A stretch of DNA of 45,725 bases from Allorhizocola rhizosphaerae (GTDB taxonomy: Bacteria > Actinomycetota > Actinomycetes > Mycobacteriales > Micromonosporaceae). Below are positions 21,835 to 31,077 of the stretch, in pieces. The first letter of the stretch is position 1. Each line of letters opens with the position of its first letter. Under the pieces are notes generated by a model. The model was not told where the DNA came from and did no database searches. It worked only from the letters and a program-made list of their open reading frames with translations. Position numbers and translations under genes: made by a program. The DNA is taken from assembly GCF_003426775.1 (NCBI RefSeq), contig NZ_QJUG01000047.1, positions 1 to 45,725 on the forward strand, written 5' to 3'.

Positions 21835-24678
21835 ATGATCCCTCGTCGTGTCTTACCCGTCCTCGTTGTGGCGCTCGTGGTCGCGGCCGGCCTGCCGGCA
21901 AACGCCGCCCCGCCACCGCCGCCGTCCGCGAGCGAACCGCTGCCGGTCGTCACCCCCACGCCCCAGTCGATGAGCCGGTTCTCCACCGGATTCACTGTCA
22001 GCACCGACGCGCTCACCGGTGCAGTGCACCGGGCGGGCGTCGAGCGTTCCCGTCCCGCCAAGGGATCGGGCGTCACCGTCCACATCGGTCAGTCCGCCGA
22101 GCCGGTCCTGCGCAAGTGGGGCGTGAAAGGCCCGCAGGGCCTGCCTGCCGGTGGTTATGTGCTCGCCATCGGCAAGCACGGCTCCAGCCCCACGATAGCG
22201 ATGTCCGGCGTGGACGAGGCCGGAACGTTCTATGCCGCGCAGACCCTGCGTCAGCTTGTGCGGCACCGAGACGGCACGGCGACGCTGCCCGGCGTGGTGA
22301 TCCAGGACTACCCGGCGTTCGCCTGGCGCGGCGGCATGGAATCGTTCTACGGCAATCCGTGGCCGCAGGCGGACTTGTTGCGGCACTTGGACTTTTTGGG
22401 CCAGCACAGGATGAACGCCTTCCAGTACACGGTGAGCGGTGACCCGCGCACGTCCGGCACGCTGTGGCGCTCGCCGTACCCGCCGAACGAACTGCAAAAC
22501 TTCGCCCAGGCGATCGCTCGGGCCAAGGCCAATCACGTGGAGTTCATCTACCGCGTCAACCCGGAGGCCAACGTCTCCCCCGACCACGGCATCTGCCACG
22601 CGCTGCGGTCCGATCTGGACGCTCTCGTGGCGCGCTATCAACAGATGTACGACATCGGCGAGCGGGTCTTCTCCATCGGCTGGGACGACGTGCGCGGGCG
22701 GTTCGTCTGCAACCTGGATCAGCAGGTGTTCGGCGGTGACCCGGTCAGCCCGCTGGCCGCGGCGCAGGCCCACGTGGTCAATCACGTCTACCAGAACTTC
22801 ATCCGGCCCCGCCCCGACACCAGGCTGCTGACCGTGCCGACCGACTACGCCGGCAACCACATCTCCGCCTACCGGACCCGGTTCGCTCAGCTGATCCCCG
22901 CCGACGTCACCATGTTCTGGACCGGCCCGCAGGTCGTCTCCCCCACCATCACCGCCAACGACCTCGCCCAGGCGCAACAGGCGTTCGGCGGGCGCCGTCT
23001 GCTCATCTTCGACAACTACCCCGTCAACGACTTCGCGCCGACGCACCAGCACCTTGGGCCGCTCGTCGGTCGCGACCCGGCTTTGGCCGCGTCGGCGGTG
23101 GGTTTCCTGGCCAACGAGATGCAGGAGGCCGAGGCGTCGCTGATCTCGTTGTTCACGGTGTCGGAGTATGCCTGGAACCCCTCGGCATATCAGCCGCAGG
23201 AATCGTGGACCAGGTCGCTTCGCGAGTTTGGTGGGGCGGCGTATGAAGCGCTGCGCGCCTATGCGGAGCACTCGCTTTACTCGCCCCTGCATCCGCAGGG
23301 GGCTCCGTCGGTACAAAATAGGATTCTTCAATTCCGCGATGCCTGGCGCAACGGCGGCGACCTTGGCGCTGTCGGAGATGCGATTCTGGCGGAGGTGGCT
23401 CGCGCCCGCAGCGCCCCGGCGCAGCTGCGCGCGACACTGCACAACCCATCGTTCCTTCAGGTGAGCGAGCCCTGGCTGGTGACGCTGGAACACCGCGCGG
23501 CTGCCGCCCAGGCGGCGGTGCACGCGCTGCGCGCTCAAGCGGCCGGTGATCTGGCGACCTATCGTGCGCAACGGCGGGCGATGCGGCAGTCGCTCGCGAG
23601 CGCGGGCGGGACAGGCAAGATTGTTGCCGCCGGGGTTTACGAGCCCCTGTTCGATCTGGTTTCCGGCGCGCGCGGCTCGACGGTTGTGCGGCATGACAGT
23701 GACGCGATGTCGGTGTTTTCGCGCGGGTCCAACGGACATTTGCAAACGTCGTGGCAGACCTCGGCGGGCAGTGGCTGGAACGGATTCACCAGCATCACCG
23801 GCATCACCATGCTGGGCCGTCCGGAAGTCGTCGTGCGGCGCAACGGCGCGATGACGGCGGTCGTGCGCGGCAGCGACAACCGGCTGTGGACCAACCGCCA
23901 GGCCACTCCGGGTGGCACGTGGCAGGGTTGGGTGAAGATGAGCGATGCCGCCGTCGGTGGCGACCCCACCGTGGTGCAGGCGGACGATTTCACGCTCAAC
24001 GTGTTCGTGCGCGGCGCCGATGGCCGCCCGCACACGATTTGGCAGGTGGGCAGCGGCTGGAGTGCGCTGACCGCGCTGCCGGGAGTGTCGATGGTGGGCA
24101 GGCCCGCCGTCGTCGTGGGACTCAACGGCACGATGAGCGCTTATGTGCGCGGCACCGACAATCGTGTGTGGACATCGTGGCAGAGCAGTCCCGGCAGCGG
24201 CTGGAGCGGCTGGGCCAGTCTCGGCGGTTCGGCGGCCGACAGCCCGACCGTGGTGATGAACGACAACGGAGCGCTCAGCGCGTTCATCCGCGGCAATGAC
24301 GGGCTGCTGCACACGTCGTGGCAGTCGGCCGAGGGCAGCAACTGGTCCGGGTTCACCGTCATCCTCCCCGGCCAGACCTTCACCGGCACGCCGGAAATCC
24401 TGGTCAACAACGCCGGAGCCATGTCGGCCTACCTGCGCGGGACCGACAACCGCGTCTGGACCGCGTGGCAGAACCAGGCCGGAGGCTCCTGGTCCGGCTG
24501 GTCGGCGATCACCGAAGCGGCGGTCGCCGCGAGCAGCCCGCAGATAATCGATTCGGCCACGGGCGCGGCAAGCATCTTCGTGCTCAACGGCAGCGGCAAC
24601 ATGCTCACCTCATGGCAGACGTCGTTCGGCTCCAACTGGACCGGCTACGCCAACCTCGGCGGCAGCCTGACCCCCTGA
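21835..24678 (+). CDS. Secreted GH84-type beta-N-acetylglucosaminidase with seven-repeat PLL/DUF346 lectin propeller
   Basis: 947 residues. A Sec signal (1 to about 25) is followed by a GH20b-like N-terminal domain (about 35-155), the GH84 barrel (about 160-450; FSIGWDDV holds the catalytic pair Asp284-Asp285 and RVNPEANVS the start of the binding site), a helical segment (about 470-600), and seven repeats of about 48 residues (610-947) of the form (S/A)x(F/Y)xRGxDNxxWTxWQ...WxGW. The seven repeats should close into a propeller like the PLL fucose/sugar lectins. It would trim terminal GlcNAc from glycans outside the cell and feed the importer upstream. GGAGGAAAG precedes ATG 21835. Codon 7 is TTA, a possible bldA-type control. 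Confidence 0.9.
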   Translation: MIPRRVLPVLVVALVVAAGLPANAAPPPPPSASEPLPVVTPTPQSMSRFSTGFTVSTDALTGAVHRAGVERSRPAKGSGVTVHIGQSAEPVLRKWGVKGPQGLPAGGYVLAIGKHGSSPTIAMSGVDEAGTFYAAQTLRQLVRHRDGTATLPGVVIQDYPAFAWRGGMESFYGNPWPQADLLRHLDFLGQHRMNAFQYTVSGDPRTSGTLWRSPYPPNELQNFAQAIARAKANHVEFIYRVNPEANVSPDHGICHALRSDLDALVARYQQMYDIGERVFSIGWDDVRGRFVCNLDQQVFGGDPVSPLAAAQAHVVNHVYQNFIRPRPDTRLLTVPTDYAGNHISAYRTRFAQLIPADVTMFWTGPQVVSPTITANDLAQAQQAFGGRRLLIFDNYPVNDFAPTHQHLGPLVGRDPALAASAVGFLANEMQEAEASLISLFTVSEYAWNPSAYQPQESWTRSLREFGGAAYEALRAYAEHSLYSPLHPQGAPSVQNRILQFRDAWRNGGDLGAVGDAILAEVARARSAPAQLRATLHNPSFLQVSEPWLVTLEHRAAAAQAAVHALRAQAAGDLATYRAQRRAMRQSLASAGGTGKIVAAGVYEPLFDLVSGARGSTVVRHDSDAMSVFSRGSNGHLQTSWQTSAGSGWNGFTSITGITMLGRPEVVVRRNGAMTAVVRGSDNRLWTNRQATPGGTWQGWVKMSDAAVGGDPTVVQADDFTLNVFVRGADGRPHTIWQVGSGWSALTALPGVSMVGRPAVVVGLNGTMSAYVRGTDNRVWTSWQSSPGSGWSGWASLGGSAADSPTVVMNDNGALSAFIRGNDGLLHTSWQSAEGSNWSGFTVILPGQTFTGTPEILVNNAGAMSAYLRGTDNRVWTAWQNQAGGSWSGWSAITEAAVAASSPQIIDSATGAASIFVLNGSGNMLTSWQTSFGSNWTGYANLGGSLTP

Positions 24679-24684
24679 CAGTAT

Positions 24685-24722
24685 CGCTTGTGGACGGTCG
24701 CTCTCGCGGCCGTCCACAAGCG
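24685..24722. terminator. Bidirectional hairpin terminator
   Basis: CGCTTGTGGACGG (24685-24697) pairs perfectly with CCGTCCACAAGCG (24710-24722) across a 12-base loop. It begins 6 bases after the GH84 stop and faces the end of the convergent lipoprotein gene. Confidence 0.8.
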
Positions 24723-24772
24723 GCGTTGCAGTCCTTCGGTCTCGGTTGCCGACGCGCGCTGCGCTGTCGACC

Positions 24773-25252
24773 TCACTCTAGGACCGGCCAGACGACGACT
24801 TTGACCTCGCCGACCTCGCTTGGCTGAGAGCCGTTGACGGTCAACCGGAAAGCAAGCTCGCCTTTCGGCAGATCGCTTCGCGGAATCGACCACCCGAAGG
24901 TCTTGGTGACCGCGTCGGCCTTGCAGTTGTCGGTCGGTCGTTCGACGGCGACTTCGGCGACTTGGGCGGCTCTCTCGAGCCGCACACCGGCCGCCTTCGC
25001 GGGACATCCCGTTGAACCCGTCGCGCTCGCCACGACGACTATCTGCGTCGCGTAGTCGGCCGAAAGCCGCGCGGCGTCAATGCCGAACTCCTGCGAGACC
25101 GGCTGGACCTCGCCGGAATCGGTGATAACGCGAAGCCGGGAGCCCGGTCCACCAGGCAGATCAAACGCCAACACCCCCACCTGCTCGGCGCCGCTAGCGC
25201 ATCCGGTCGACAGGGCGGCCAGGACAAGCAGACAGGCGGCGAGGCGTCTCAT
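24773..25252 (-). CDS. Small secreted lipoprotein of unknown function
   Basis: 159 residues beginning MRRLAACLLVLAAL with a lipobox STGC near residue 18. The mature part is rich in beta-prone, Val-containing stretches and has two cysteines (TGCPAKAAG and TDNCKAD) that could form a disulfide. I do not recognise a family. ATG 25252 overlaps the stop of the S1 protease gene upstream (ATGA), so the two were a translationally coupled pair; a role as inhibitor, chaperone or surface partner of that protease is possible but unproven. Confidence 0.75.
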   Translation of the reverse strand: MRRLAACLLVLAALSTGCASGAEQVGVLAFDLPGGPGSRLRVITDSGEVQPVSQEFGIDAARLSADYATQIVVVASATGSTGCPAKAAGVRLERAAQVAEVAVERPTDNCKADAVTKTFGWSIPRSDLPKGELAFRLTVNGSQPSEVGEVKVVVWPVLE

Positions 25253-25795
25253 CCAGTCACCGTCGCCACGGACCAGCGGCTGTGCAGCACATGTATCGGC
25301 GTGTACCAAGCCAGATCGCCGCCCGACCCGTCGATGATGCCGACGGCGAGCGCTCCCCCGGATCCCGGACGATACACCGGCCCGCCCGAGTCGCCGCCTT
25401 GGACGCCGCTCTTGGTGGGGTCGCTACTGCGCGTCTGGTTGAGGTGGCATGTGCGCACTCCAGCACTATATGTGTGGCAGACGTTCTCCACTTCGAGATA
25501 AGTGTTGCAATATGGACCGCTCACCGAGCCGTTGACGCAGACATAATTGCCCACCTGCGGATAAAAGTTTCCGCGGACCTGCAGCGCGCTTGAACTCGTC
25601 GGCGCCCCGCTGTACATGTATGTTCCGTAGGACGGTCCGCCGATCAATACCGTTGTCATAGCCGTAGGTGTCATCGACTGCGGATGTCTGGCCGACGGTG
25701 TTGCCGTTGTTAGTCCAAACCGTCCCCGTCGCACCGCAGTGTCCTGACGTGAGCATGTATCGCGTCAGGCTGCCGCTATCAACGACGCCCTCAGA
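25249..25795 (-). pseudogene. Trypsin-like (S1) serine protease, 5'-truncated and frameshifted
   Basis: Two overlapping frames join into one S1 protease. The upstream frame gives TRYMLTSGHCG (catalytic His region) through DDTYGYDN; the downstream frame continues VLIGGPSYGTYMYSG to SGVQGGDSGGPVYR, which holds the catalytic Ser. Removing a single base at about 25650-25652 restores YDNVLIGG, where the triad Asp should be. Homology can be read up to the in-frame TAG at 25796-25798 that ends the GNAT gene, so signal and propeptide are missing. A sequencing error could explain the shift but not the missing N-terminus. Confidence 0.8.
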
Positions 25796-26374
25796 CTAAA
25801 CCGCCGAGTGCGCATTGGGCGTGTCGGCGCGGGAAACACCGTTTCCTGCACCGTCCTCCGGCGACGACTCCGAGCGGATCGGCATGCTGCAGTGCAACGT
25901 GTGGCCGTCGGTGTGGATCGGTTCGGCAATGGAGCGCCAGAACGGTTCGGCTCCGCGGACCCGGGTGTCGGTGTGCAGGTAGATGGCGTCGTAGCCGGGC
26001 GTTTGCGCCACGAACTCGCACGCCATGATGACCAGTTGGCGCGCCAGCCCGTGGCGGCGGTGGTCTGGGCGAACGTACACGCGGAATAGTTGTGCTGTCG
26101 TGCCGGACGGGTATTTTTCGGCGAGCCATCGTGGGTGGGGCGGGTGGTTGGGGCCGACGGCTCGCACGCCGGTGGTCGCGACGATCTGTCCATTGTGGAC
26201 GGCGACAAGCAGGGTGTGTCTTGGCGGCTCCAGATATGCACCATGAAGGTCGATGACGTCGTGGTGCCAGTGTGGCACATAGCCGTAGCCGAAGTCCCGG
26301 TAGAACGTGTCCAGCATGACGCTGCGGGCGCCGGTCAGGTCGGCCTCCCGCGCGGTGCGTACCTCGTAGGTCAT
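25796..26374 (-). CDS. GNAT-family N-acetyltransferase
   Basis: 192-residue acetyltransferase. The acetyl-CoA pyrophosphate loop appears as RPDHRRHGLARQLV (R-x-x-G-x-A form) and is preceded by the beta-4 strand LFRVYVR. ATG 26374 overlaps the stop of the ATPase gene (ATGA), making it the last member of the six-gene transport operon. Its target may be the compound moved by the transporters, for example to detoxify or trap it. The gene ends directly against the remnant of the protease gene. Confidence 0.88.
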   Translation of the reverse strand: MTYEVRTAREADLTGARSVMLDTFYRDFGYGYVPHWHHDVIDLHGAYLEPPRHTLLVAVHNGQIVATTGVRAVGPNHPPHPRWLAEKYPSGTTAQLFRVYVRPDHRRHGLARQLVIMACEFVAQTPGYDAIYLHTDTRVRGAEPFWRSIAEPIHTDGHTLHCSMPIRSESSPEDGAGNGVSRADTPNAHSAV

Positions 26375-27795
26375 CGAGCATCCTCCATCGTTTCCGCGAG
26401 CACGGCGTCCACCGGCCCGTATCGGGTGAGCCGTCCATCGGCCACAACGGCAACGGTGTCCGCGACGGCGGACACGAGGCCAAGGTCGTGTGTGATGAGC
26501 ACCAACGTGCCGGGCAGGCCGGCCAGCAGTGCCACCGAAGCGTTGCGGGTCACCGTGTCCAAAGCGGACGTGACCTCGTCGCACACGAGCACCTCCGGTT
26601 CGGCCAGCAGCGCGCGGGCCAGGGCGGCGCGTTGGAGCTCACCACCGGAGAGGCCGGCCGGCATCCGTGAGGCGGTGTCGCTGCCCACGCCAAGCCGCCC
26701 CAGCGTGGCGTCGGCATGTGCCCGAGCCTCATCGGATGCCATGCCGCGCAACCGGATCGCCGTGCGGGCCACTTGATCGCGGACAGTCCGGCGCGGATCG
26801 AACGCGGCCCGTGCGTCTTGGAAAACGTACTGGATGGCGCGGCGCTGCGCGAGGCTCCTGCCGCCCAGATGCGCGGCCAGCCGCTCGCCGCGCAACCGGA
26901 TCGTCCCGGCCGCTGGTTCATGCAGTCCGGCCAGGCATCGGGCGAGCGTGGTCTTGCCCGAACCGGATGCGCCGACCACGGCCAACCGGCTCCCGCCCGG
27001 TACCGCAAAAGAAATGTCTTGAATCACGGGTTGGCGATAGCCTGCCGTCAGGCCCTCCACCTCAAGCACCGGCTCCGCGGCAGCAAGGGAACCGCCGGCC
27101 CGCGGATGCTGCTCGGCCGCAAGCAACTGCCGGGTGTAGGCGTGCGATGGCGCATGCAGCACCCGCGCCGCCGGGCCGCTCTCACACACCTGACCGTCGC
27201 GCAGCACCACGACGTCGTCGGCAAGCCGGCGGGCGGCGCCAAGGTCGTGCGTCGCGATCACGATGGCCAGACCACGCCGGGCGAGGGCGGCGATTTCGCC
27301 TATCACCGCATCGCGCGTGAGCGGATCGAGCCCCGTCGTCGGTTCGTCGAGCATCAATGCGCTCGGCCCGCCCGCGAGCGCCTCGGCCAACACCAGCCGC
27401 TGCTGCTGCCCGCCCGAGAATTGATGCGGGTACCGGCGAAGCTCCCGCCACGTCAACGGAATCCGCGCGCTGTCGAGCGCCTGTGCGACCGCATCCCGCG
27501 CCGGCCGCCCAGCAGCACGGGCGAACTCACGCAACACCGCGCCGACGCGACGAGCCGGATTCAGAGCGGCGGCGGGGTTTTGCTGCACATAGCCGATGCG
27601 CCCGGCGACCCGGGCCGTGCCGGTGAGCCGCACCCCGGGACGGGCCTCTCCCAACAGCGCGAGCCCGATCGTGGTCTTGCCGCTGCCTGACTCACCGATC
27701 AGCGCGAGCACCCGCCCCGGCCCGACCGTGAAGGAAACCTCGCGCACCAATGCGGTTTCGCCCGCGTACGCGCACAACTGCCGCACCTCGATCAC
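26371..27795 (-). CDS. Fused double ABC ATPase (DppD-DppF type)
   Basis: 474 residues with two complete nucleotide-binding domains. Domain 1: Walker A GESGSGKTT, signature FSGGQQQR, Walker B ALMLDEPTTGLD. Domain 2: Walker A GASGSGKTT, signature LSGGELQR, Walker B VLVCDEVTSALD. In most peptide/nickel importers these are two separate genes. GTG 27795 overlaps the permease stop (GTGA). An open frame extends up to 28602 but only as shadow of the permease gene. Confidence 0.93.
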   Translation of the reverse strand: MIEVRQLCAYAGETALVREVSFTVGPGRVLALIGESGSGKTTIGLALLGEARPGVRLTGTARVAGRIGYVQQNPAAALNPARRVGAVLREFARAAGRPARDAVAQALDSARIPLTWRELRRYPHQFSGGQQQRLVLAEALAGGPSALMLDEPTTGLDPLTRDAVIGEIAALARRGLAIVIATHDLGAARRLADDVVVLRDGQVCESGPAARVLHAPSHAYTRQLLAAEQHPRAGGSLAAAEPVLEVEGLTAGYRQPVIQDISFAVPGGSRLAVVGASGSGKTTLARCLAGLHEPAAGTIRLRGERLAAHLGGRSLAQRRAIQYVFQDARAAFDPRRTVRDQVARTAIRLRGMASDEARAHADATLGRLGVGSDTASRMPAGLSGGELQRAALARALLAEPEVLVCDEVTSALDTVTRNASVALLAGLPGTLVLITHDLGLVSAVADTVAVVADGRLTRYGPVDAVLAETMEDAR

Positions 27796-28568
27796 CGCCG
27801 CCTCCGGGTCAAATCGTCGGCGAGCAGGTTGACGCCGAGGGTGAACGCCACGATGAGCGCGGCCGGCACGAGCACCGCCCACGGCTGCAACAACAATCCC
27901 GCGCGGTTGCGGTCGACCAGCACAGCCCAGTCGGCGGCGTCGGGTGGCAGCCCGACGCCCAAAAAGTTGGCGGCGCCCACCAGATACACCGAGGTTGTCA
28001 TGCGGGTCCCGGCGTCGGCCAACAACGGCCGCACAATGCACCGCCCGACGTATCCAATGTGGACCGCCCACCAGGACTCGCCCTGCAGCACCATGGCTTC
28101 CGCCGCCGGATGACGCGCGGCGTCCAGCGCCGCCGTCCGCACGAGCCGAGCCACCGCCGGGGCGGTGACGACCGTGACGACGACCACGATGATGCCGGCG
28201 TTCCGCCCGGCCGACGCCGCCACCAACAGCAGCACCAGCAGCGCGGGCACGGCCAGCAGCACGTCGAGCGGGCGCATCAGCGTCTCGTCCATCCATCGGC
28301 GGCGTGTGCCCGCGGCAAGCAAACCCACCAGCGTGCCGATGCCATATGCAGCAACCGTCGCAGCGGCCGCTAGCGCCAATGTGGACAGTCCACCCCGCAG
28401 CACAAGGCCGAGCACGTCGCGCCCAAGCCCATCGGTGCCGAGCGGATAGCCCGGCCCGAACGCATACGCCGGGCCGCGCCGAGCATTGGTAAACCCGGCG
28501 AGCACCGGCCCGAAAACGGCCACGGCGAGCGGGATCCCGGTCAGGGTCACGGCGACCGCGCGCCTCAT
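27792..28568 (-). CDS. ABC permease, DppC/NikC type
   Basis: 258-residue permease with about six helices; YPLGTDGLGRDVLGLVLRGG near residue 41 is the characteristic N-terminal motif of DppC-like proteins. The ATPase-docking loop lies around VRTAALDAARHPAAEAMVLQ. The start ATG 28568 overlaps the stop of the partner permease (ATGA). It works with the gene upstream as the channel for the peptide/nickel-type binding protein. Confidence 0.92.
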   Translation of the reverse strand: MRRAVAVTLTGIPLAVAVFGPVLAGFTNARRGPAYAFGPGYPLGTDGLGRDVLGLVLRGGLSTLALAAAATVAAYGIGTLVGLLAAGTRRRWMDETLMRPLDVLLAVPALLVLLLVAASAGRNAGIIVVVVTVVTAPAVARLVRTAALDAARHPAAEAMVLQGESWWAVHIGYVGRCIVRPLLADAGTRMTTSVYLVGAANFLGVGLPPDAADWAVLVDRNRAGLLLQPWAVLVPAALIVAFTLGVNLLADDLTRRRR

Positions 28569-29506
28569 GCCACTCCCGCCCTCGGCGCCAGCCGGAACGC
28601 AATCACGTCGGCGGTCAGGTTGGCCAGCACCGCGACCGCGGCGACCATCACCGTGACTCCTTGCACCACCGGCACATCACGCGCCGCAACCGCCTCGACA
28701 AGCACCGCCGACAGCCCGGGGATCGCAAAAATCGCCTCCACGACAATGATTCCGCCGACGAGCCAGTCCACCGTGCGGGCCAGCTGCTGCACGGCCGGCG
28801 CGGCCGCATTGGGCAGCGCATGCCCAAGCAGCACACGCCATCGCGGCAACCCGTGCCGCCGGGCGTGCGCCACATAGTCGCTCGCAAGCGCGTCGATCAT
28901 CGCGCCTCGAAGCGTGCGCACCGGAGCGGCCGCACTGCGCGCGAGCAGCACCACCACCGGAAGCACGAGCAACGCCGGATCCTCCAGCAGCCCACCACCG
29001 ACCGCCGTGGCAGGCAGCAACCCCAGCCATAGCGCGAAGACCGCGATGAGCAGGACCGCCAAGGCGAACTCCGGCACGCAGTGCAGCGCAACGGTTGTCG
29101 AGCTGACCGCGCGGTCGAACCAGCCGCCCGCCCGGACCGCCGCGCACACTCCCAACGCGACGGTCAACGGCACCAGCACCGCCAGGGTCACCAAGGCGAG
29201 CACCGTCGTCGGCCCGGCCGCCGTCCCCAGGAGCGAGACCACCGGCCGCCCCGAACGCAGTGACGCGCCAAGGTCTCCGGTGACCAGACCGCCCAGCCAG
29301 TCGCCGTAACGCTGCCACACCGGCCGGTCCAAGCCGAACTGTTGCCGCAGCGCCGCGATGCGCGCCGGATCGGGGTCGTCGCCCGCGGCCGCCACCGCCG
29401 CATCACCGGGCAAAGCCTCCAGGAACGCGAACACCAGCGTCGCCACGGCCAGGATCTGCAGCAGGCCGACGCCGGCTCGCCGCAGCCCGTAACCGGCCAG
29501 GGTCAC
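28565..29506 (-). CDS. ABC permease, DppB/NikB type
   Basis: 313-residue permease. Typical DppB features are seen: an N-terminal helix ending FLEALPGDAA, RQQFGLDRPVWQRYGDWLGG near residue 55 and GDLGASLRSGRPV after it, then helices 2-6. I prefer GTG 29506 because it gives a GTGA overlap with the binding-protein stop like all other junctions of this operon; a GTG at 29515 is the alternative and adds three residues. Confidence 0.92.
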   Translation of the reverse strand: MTLAGYGLRRAGVGLLQILAVATLVFAFLEALPGDAAVAAAGDDPDPARIAALRQQFGLDRPVWQRYGDWLGGLVTGDLGASLRSGRPVVSLLGTAAGPTTVLALVTLAVLVPLTVALGVCAAVRAGGWFDRAVSSTTVALHCVPEFALAVLLIAVFALWLGLLPATAVGGGLLEDPALLVLPVVVLLARSAAAPVRTLRGAMIDALASDYVAHARRHGLPRWRVLLGHALPNAAAPAVQQLARTVDWLVGGIIVVEAIFAIPGLSAVLVEAVAARDVPVVQGVTVMVAAVAVLANLTADVIAFRLAPRAGVA

Positions 29507-31077
29507 GCCAGCCACACCCGCTCGAACCGGGCCCAGTCAAGCGTGTTCGGCGGCGCCTGGCCCACACCGTGCACTTTGGACGATGTGCCGACGATCCAGT
29601 CGGCGAAGCCCCACACCAACAGCCCGCACCGCTCGTGCAGCTGGGTCTGCATGTCGCGGTAGACGGCCGTGCGGGCGGCCTCGTCCACGGACGCCTGCGC
29701 CTTCTGATACAGGCCGTCGAACTCCGCCGAGCCCCAGCGGGTCACATTCTGCGGGGAGGTGGTCAGCAGCCGCGTGGCGATGTGGCTGTGGATCGGCATG
29801 GAGCCGGAGCGGTACGACGCCATGCTCCCGCCGGTCAGCGTGTCCCGCCAGAACGTGTCCTTGTTGCCCATGCTGACCTCGACGGCCACACCGGCTTTGC
29901 GTGCCTGCTCGGCGAAGATGGTGGCCGCGTCGACCAGCCCGGCACCGGCGTGCGCCGTCTGCAACTGCACCTTGAGCCCTTCGGCTCCCGCCTGGCGCAG
30001 CAACGCCTTCGCCCGGTCGAGGTCCGGGGTGCGCTGCGGGAGGTCGGCGTAGTACTGATAACCCTTGCCGAACAGGTCGTTGCCCACCTCGCCCATGCCC
30101 GACAGCACGGTGTTGACCAGCTCCTGCCGGTCGGCGATGAGCCGGAACGCGGCCCGCACCTCGGGCTTGTCGAACGGTGGCCGGTCCAGCTTCATGGCGA
30201 AGGCGTGCATCGCCGAGCCCGGCGCGCGCACGATGCGCACCCGCGCGTCCGCGGCGTAGGTGCGGGCGCTGGTGGTCGCGAGGTCGTGCGCGTAGTCGAT
30301 CTGCCCGCCGACGAGTGCGTTGACCCGCGCGGTCTCCTCGTTGACCGGGATGAACTCCACCTCGTCCAGCCACGCGGGCTGGTCCCAGTATCCATCGAAT
30401 CGCGTGAGCAGCAACGGCTTTCCCGGCTCGAAGGAGGAGAACCGGAACGGCCCCGAGCCGACCGGGCGGGTGAAGTCGGTGGCGTCGCGAGGGACGATCC
30501 AGGTGCCGAAAGCGGCGGTCGCCGAAGGGAATTCGGCGCTGGCCGTCTTCAAGACGAATTCTATGGTACGGCCATCGACCGCGCGGCACGCGCCGAGATC
30601 GATGGCCGCGAGCTGGATGGCGGCGCGCCGGTTGGCGGGGTCGGCCATGATGCGGGCATAGCTTGCCAGCACGTCCTCGGCGGTGACCGGCCTGCCATCG
30701 TGGAAGTCGGCCTGGCGCAAGGTGACCCGCCACCGCGTGGCGTCGGCGTTGGGCTCGAACCTCTCGGCGAGCCGCGGCTGCACCGACATGTCCGCGCCAA
30801 AATCGGCCAGCTTGTCATACAAGGCCTTGGAGCGCGCACCGTCGACGAAAAGGTTGGCCGCGTGCGGGTCGAGCGTCTCCTTCGCACCGGCGGTCTGAAA
30901 CGCGGCGCGCAGCCTGCCGCCCCGGCGCGGAGACGCTGTGGCGTCAGGAGTCGCGCCCGGTGCGCTCGTCGCGCCGGAACCGCATCCGGCGAGCAGGGCG
31001 GCGCCCGCGAGCCCGGTCAGCAGGCGGCGGCGTGAGGTGGTGACTGAGGACATCGGTGTTGGTGCCTTTCTGTTCAT
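29503..31077 (-). CDS. Peptide/nickel-type ABC solute-binding lipoprotein
   Basis: 524-residue cluster-C binding protein (SBP_bac_5). An SRRRLLTG twin-Arg-like start leads to a lipobox LLAGC near residue 31. The mature part contains RLAERFEPNADATRWRVTLR and ADFHDGRPVTAEDV, usual in DppA/NikA proteins. Substrates in this family range from peptides to nickel or metallophore complexes and cannot be told from sequence. ATG 31077 overlaps the MFS stop (ATGA); a Met at 31053 would start closer to the signal. Confidence 0.9.
   Translation of the reverse strand: MNRKAPTPMSSVTTSRRRLLTGLAGAALLAGCGSGATSAPGATPDATASPRRGGRLRAAFQTAGAKETLDPHAANLFVDGARSKALYDKLADFGADMSVQPRLAERFEPNADATRWRVTLRQADFHDGRPVTAEDVLASYARIMADPANRRAAIQLAAIDLGACRAVDGRTIEFVLKTASAEFPSATAAFGTWIVPRDATDFTRPVGSGPFRFSSFEPGKPLLLTRFDGYWDQPAWLDEVEFIPVNEETARVNALVGGQIDYAHDLATTSARTYAADARVRIVRAPGSAMHAFAMKLDRPPFDKPEVRAAFRLIADRQELVNTVLSGMGEVGNDLFGKGYQYYADLPQRTPDLDRAKALLRQAGAEGLKVQLQTAHAGAGLVDAATIFAEQARKAGVAVEVSMGNKDTFWRDTLTGGSMASYRSGSMPIHSHIATRLLTTSPQNVTRWGSAEFDGLYQKAQASVDEAARTAVYRDMQTQLHERCGLLVWGFADWIVGTSSKVHGVGQAPPNTLDWARFERVWLA

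Noticed and set aside
21853-24312. Open frame of about 800 codons antisense to the GH84 gene
   Set aside because: No domain, low-complexity composition, and the plus strand carries a signal peptide, the DD motif and seven lectin repeats.
27796-28602. N-terminal extension of the fused ATPase
   Set aside because: It is the shadow of the permease gene; the ATPase domain begins directly after GTG 27795.
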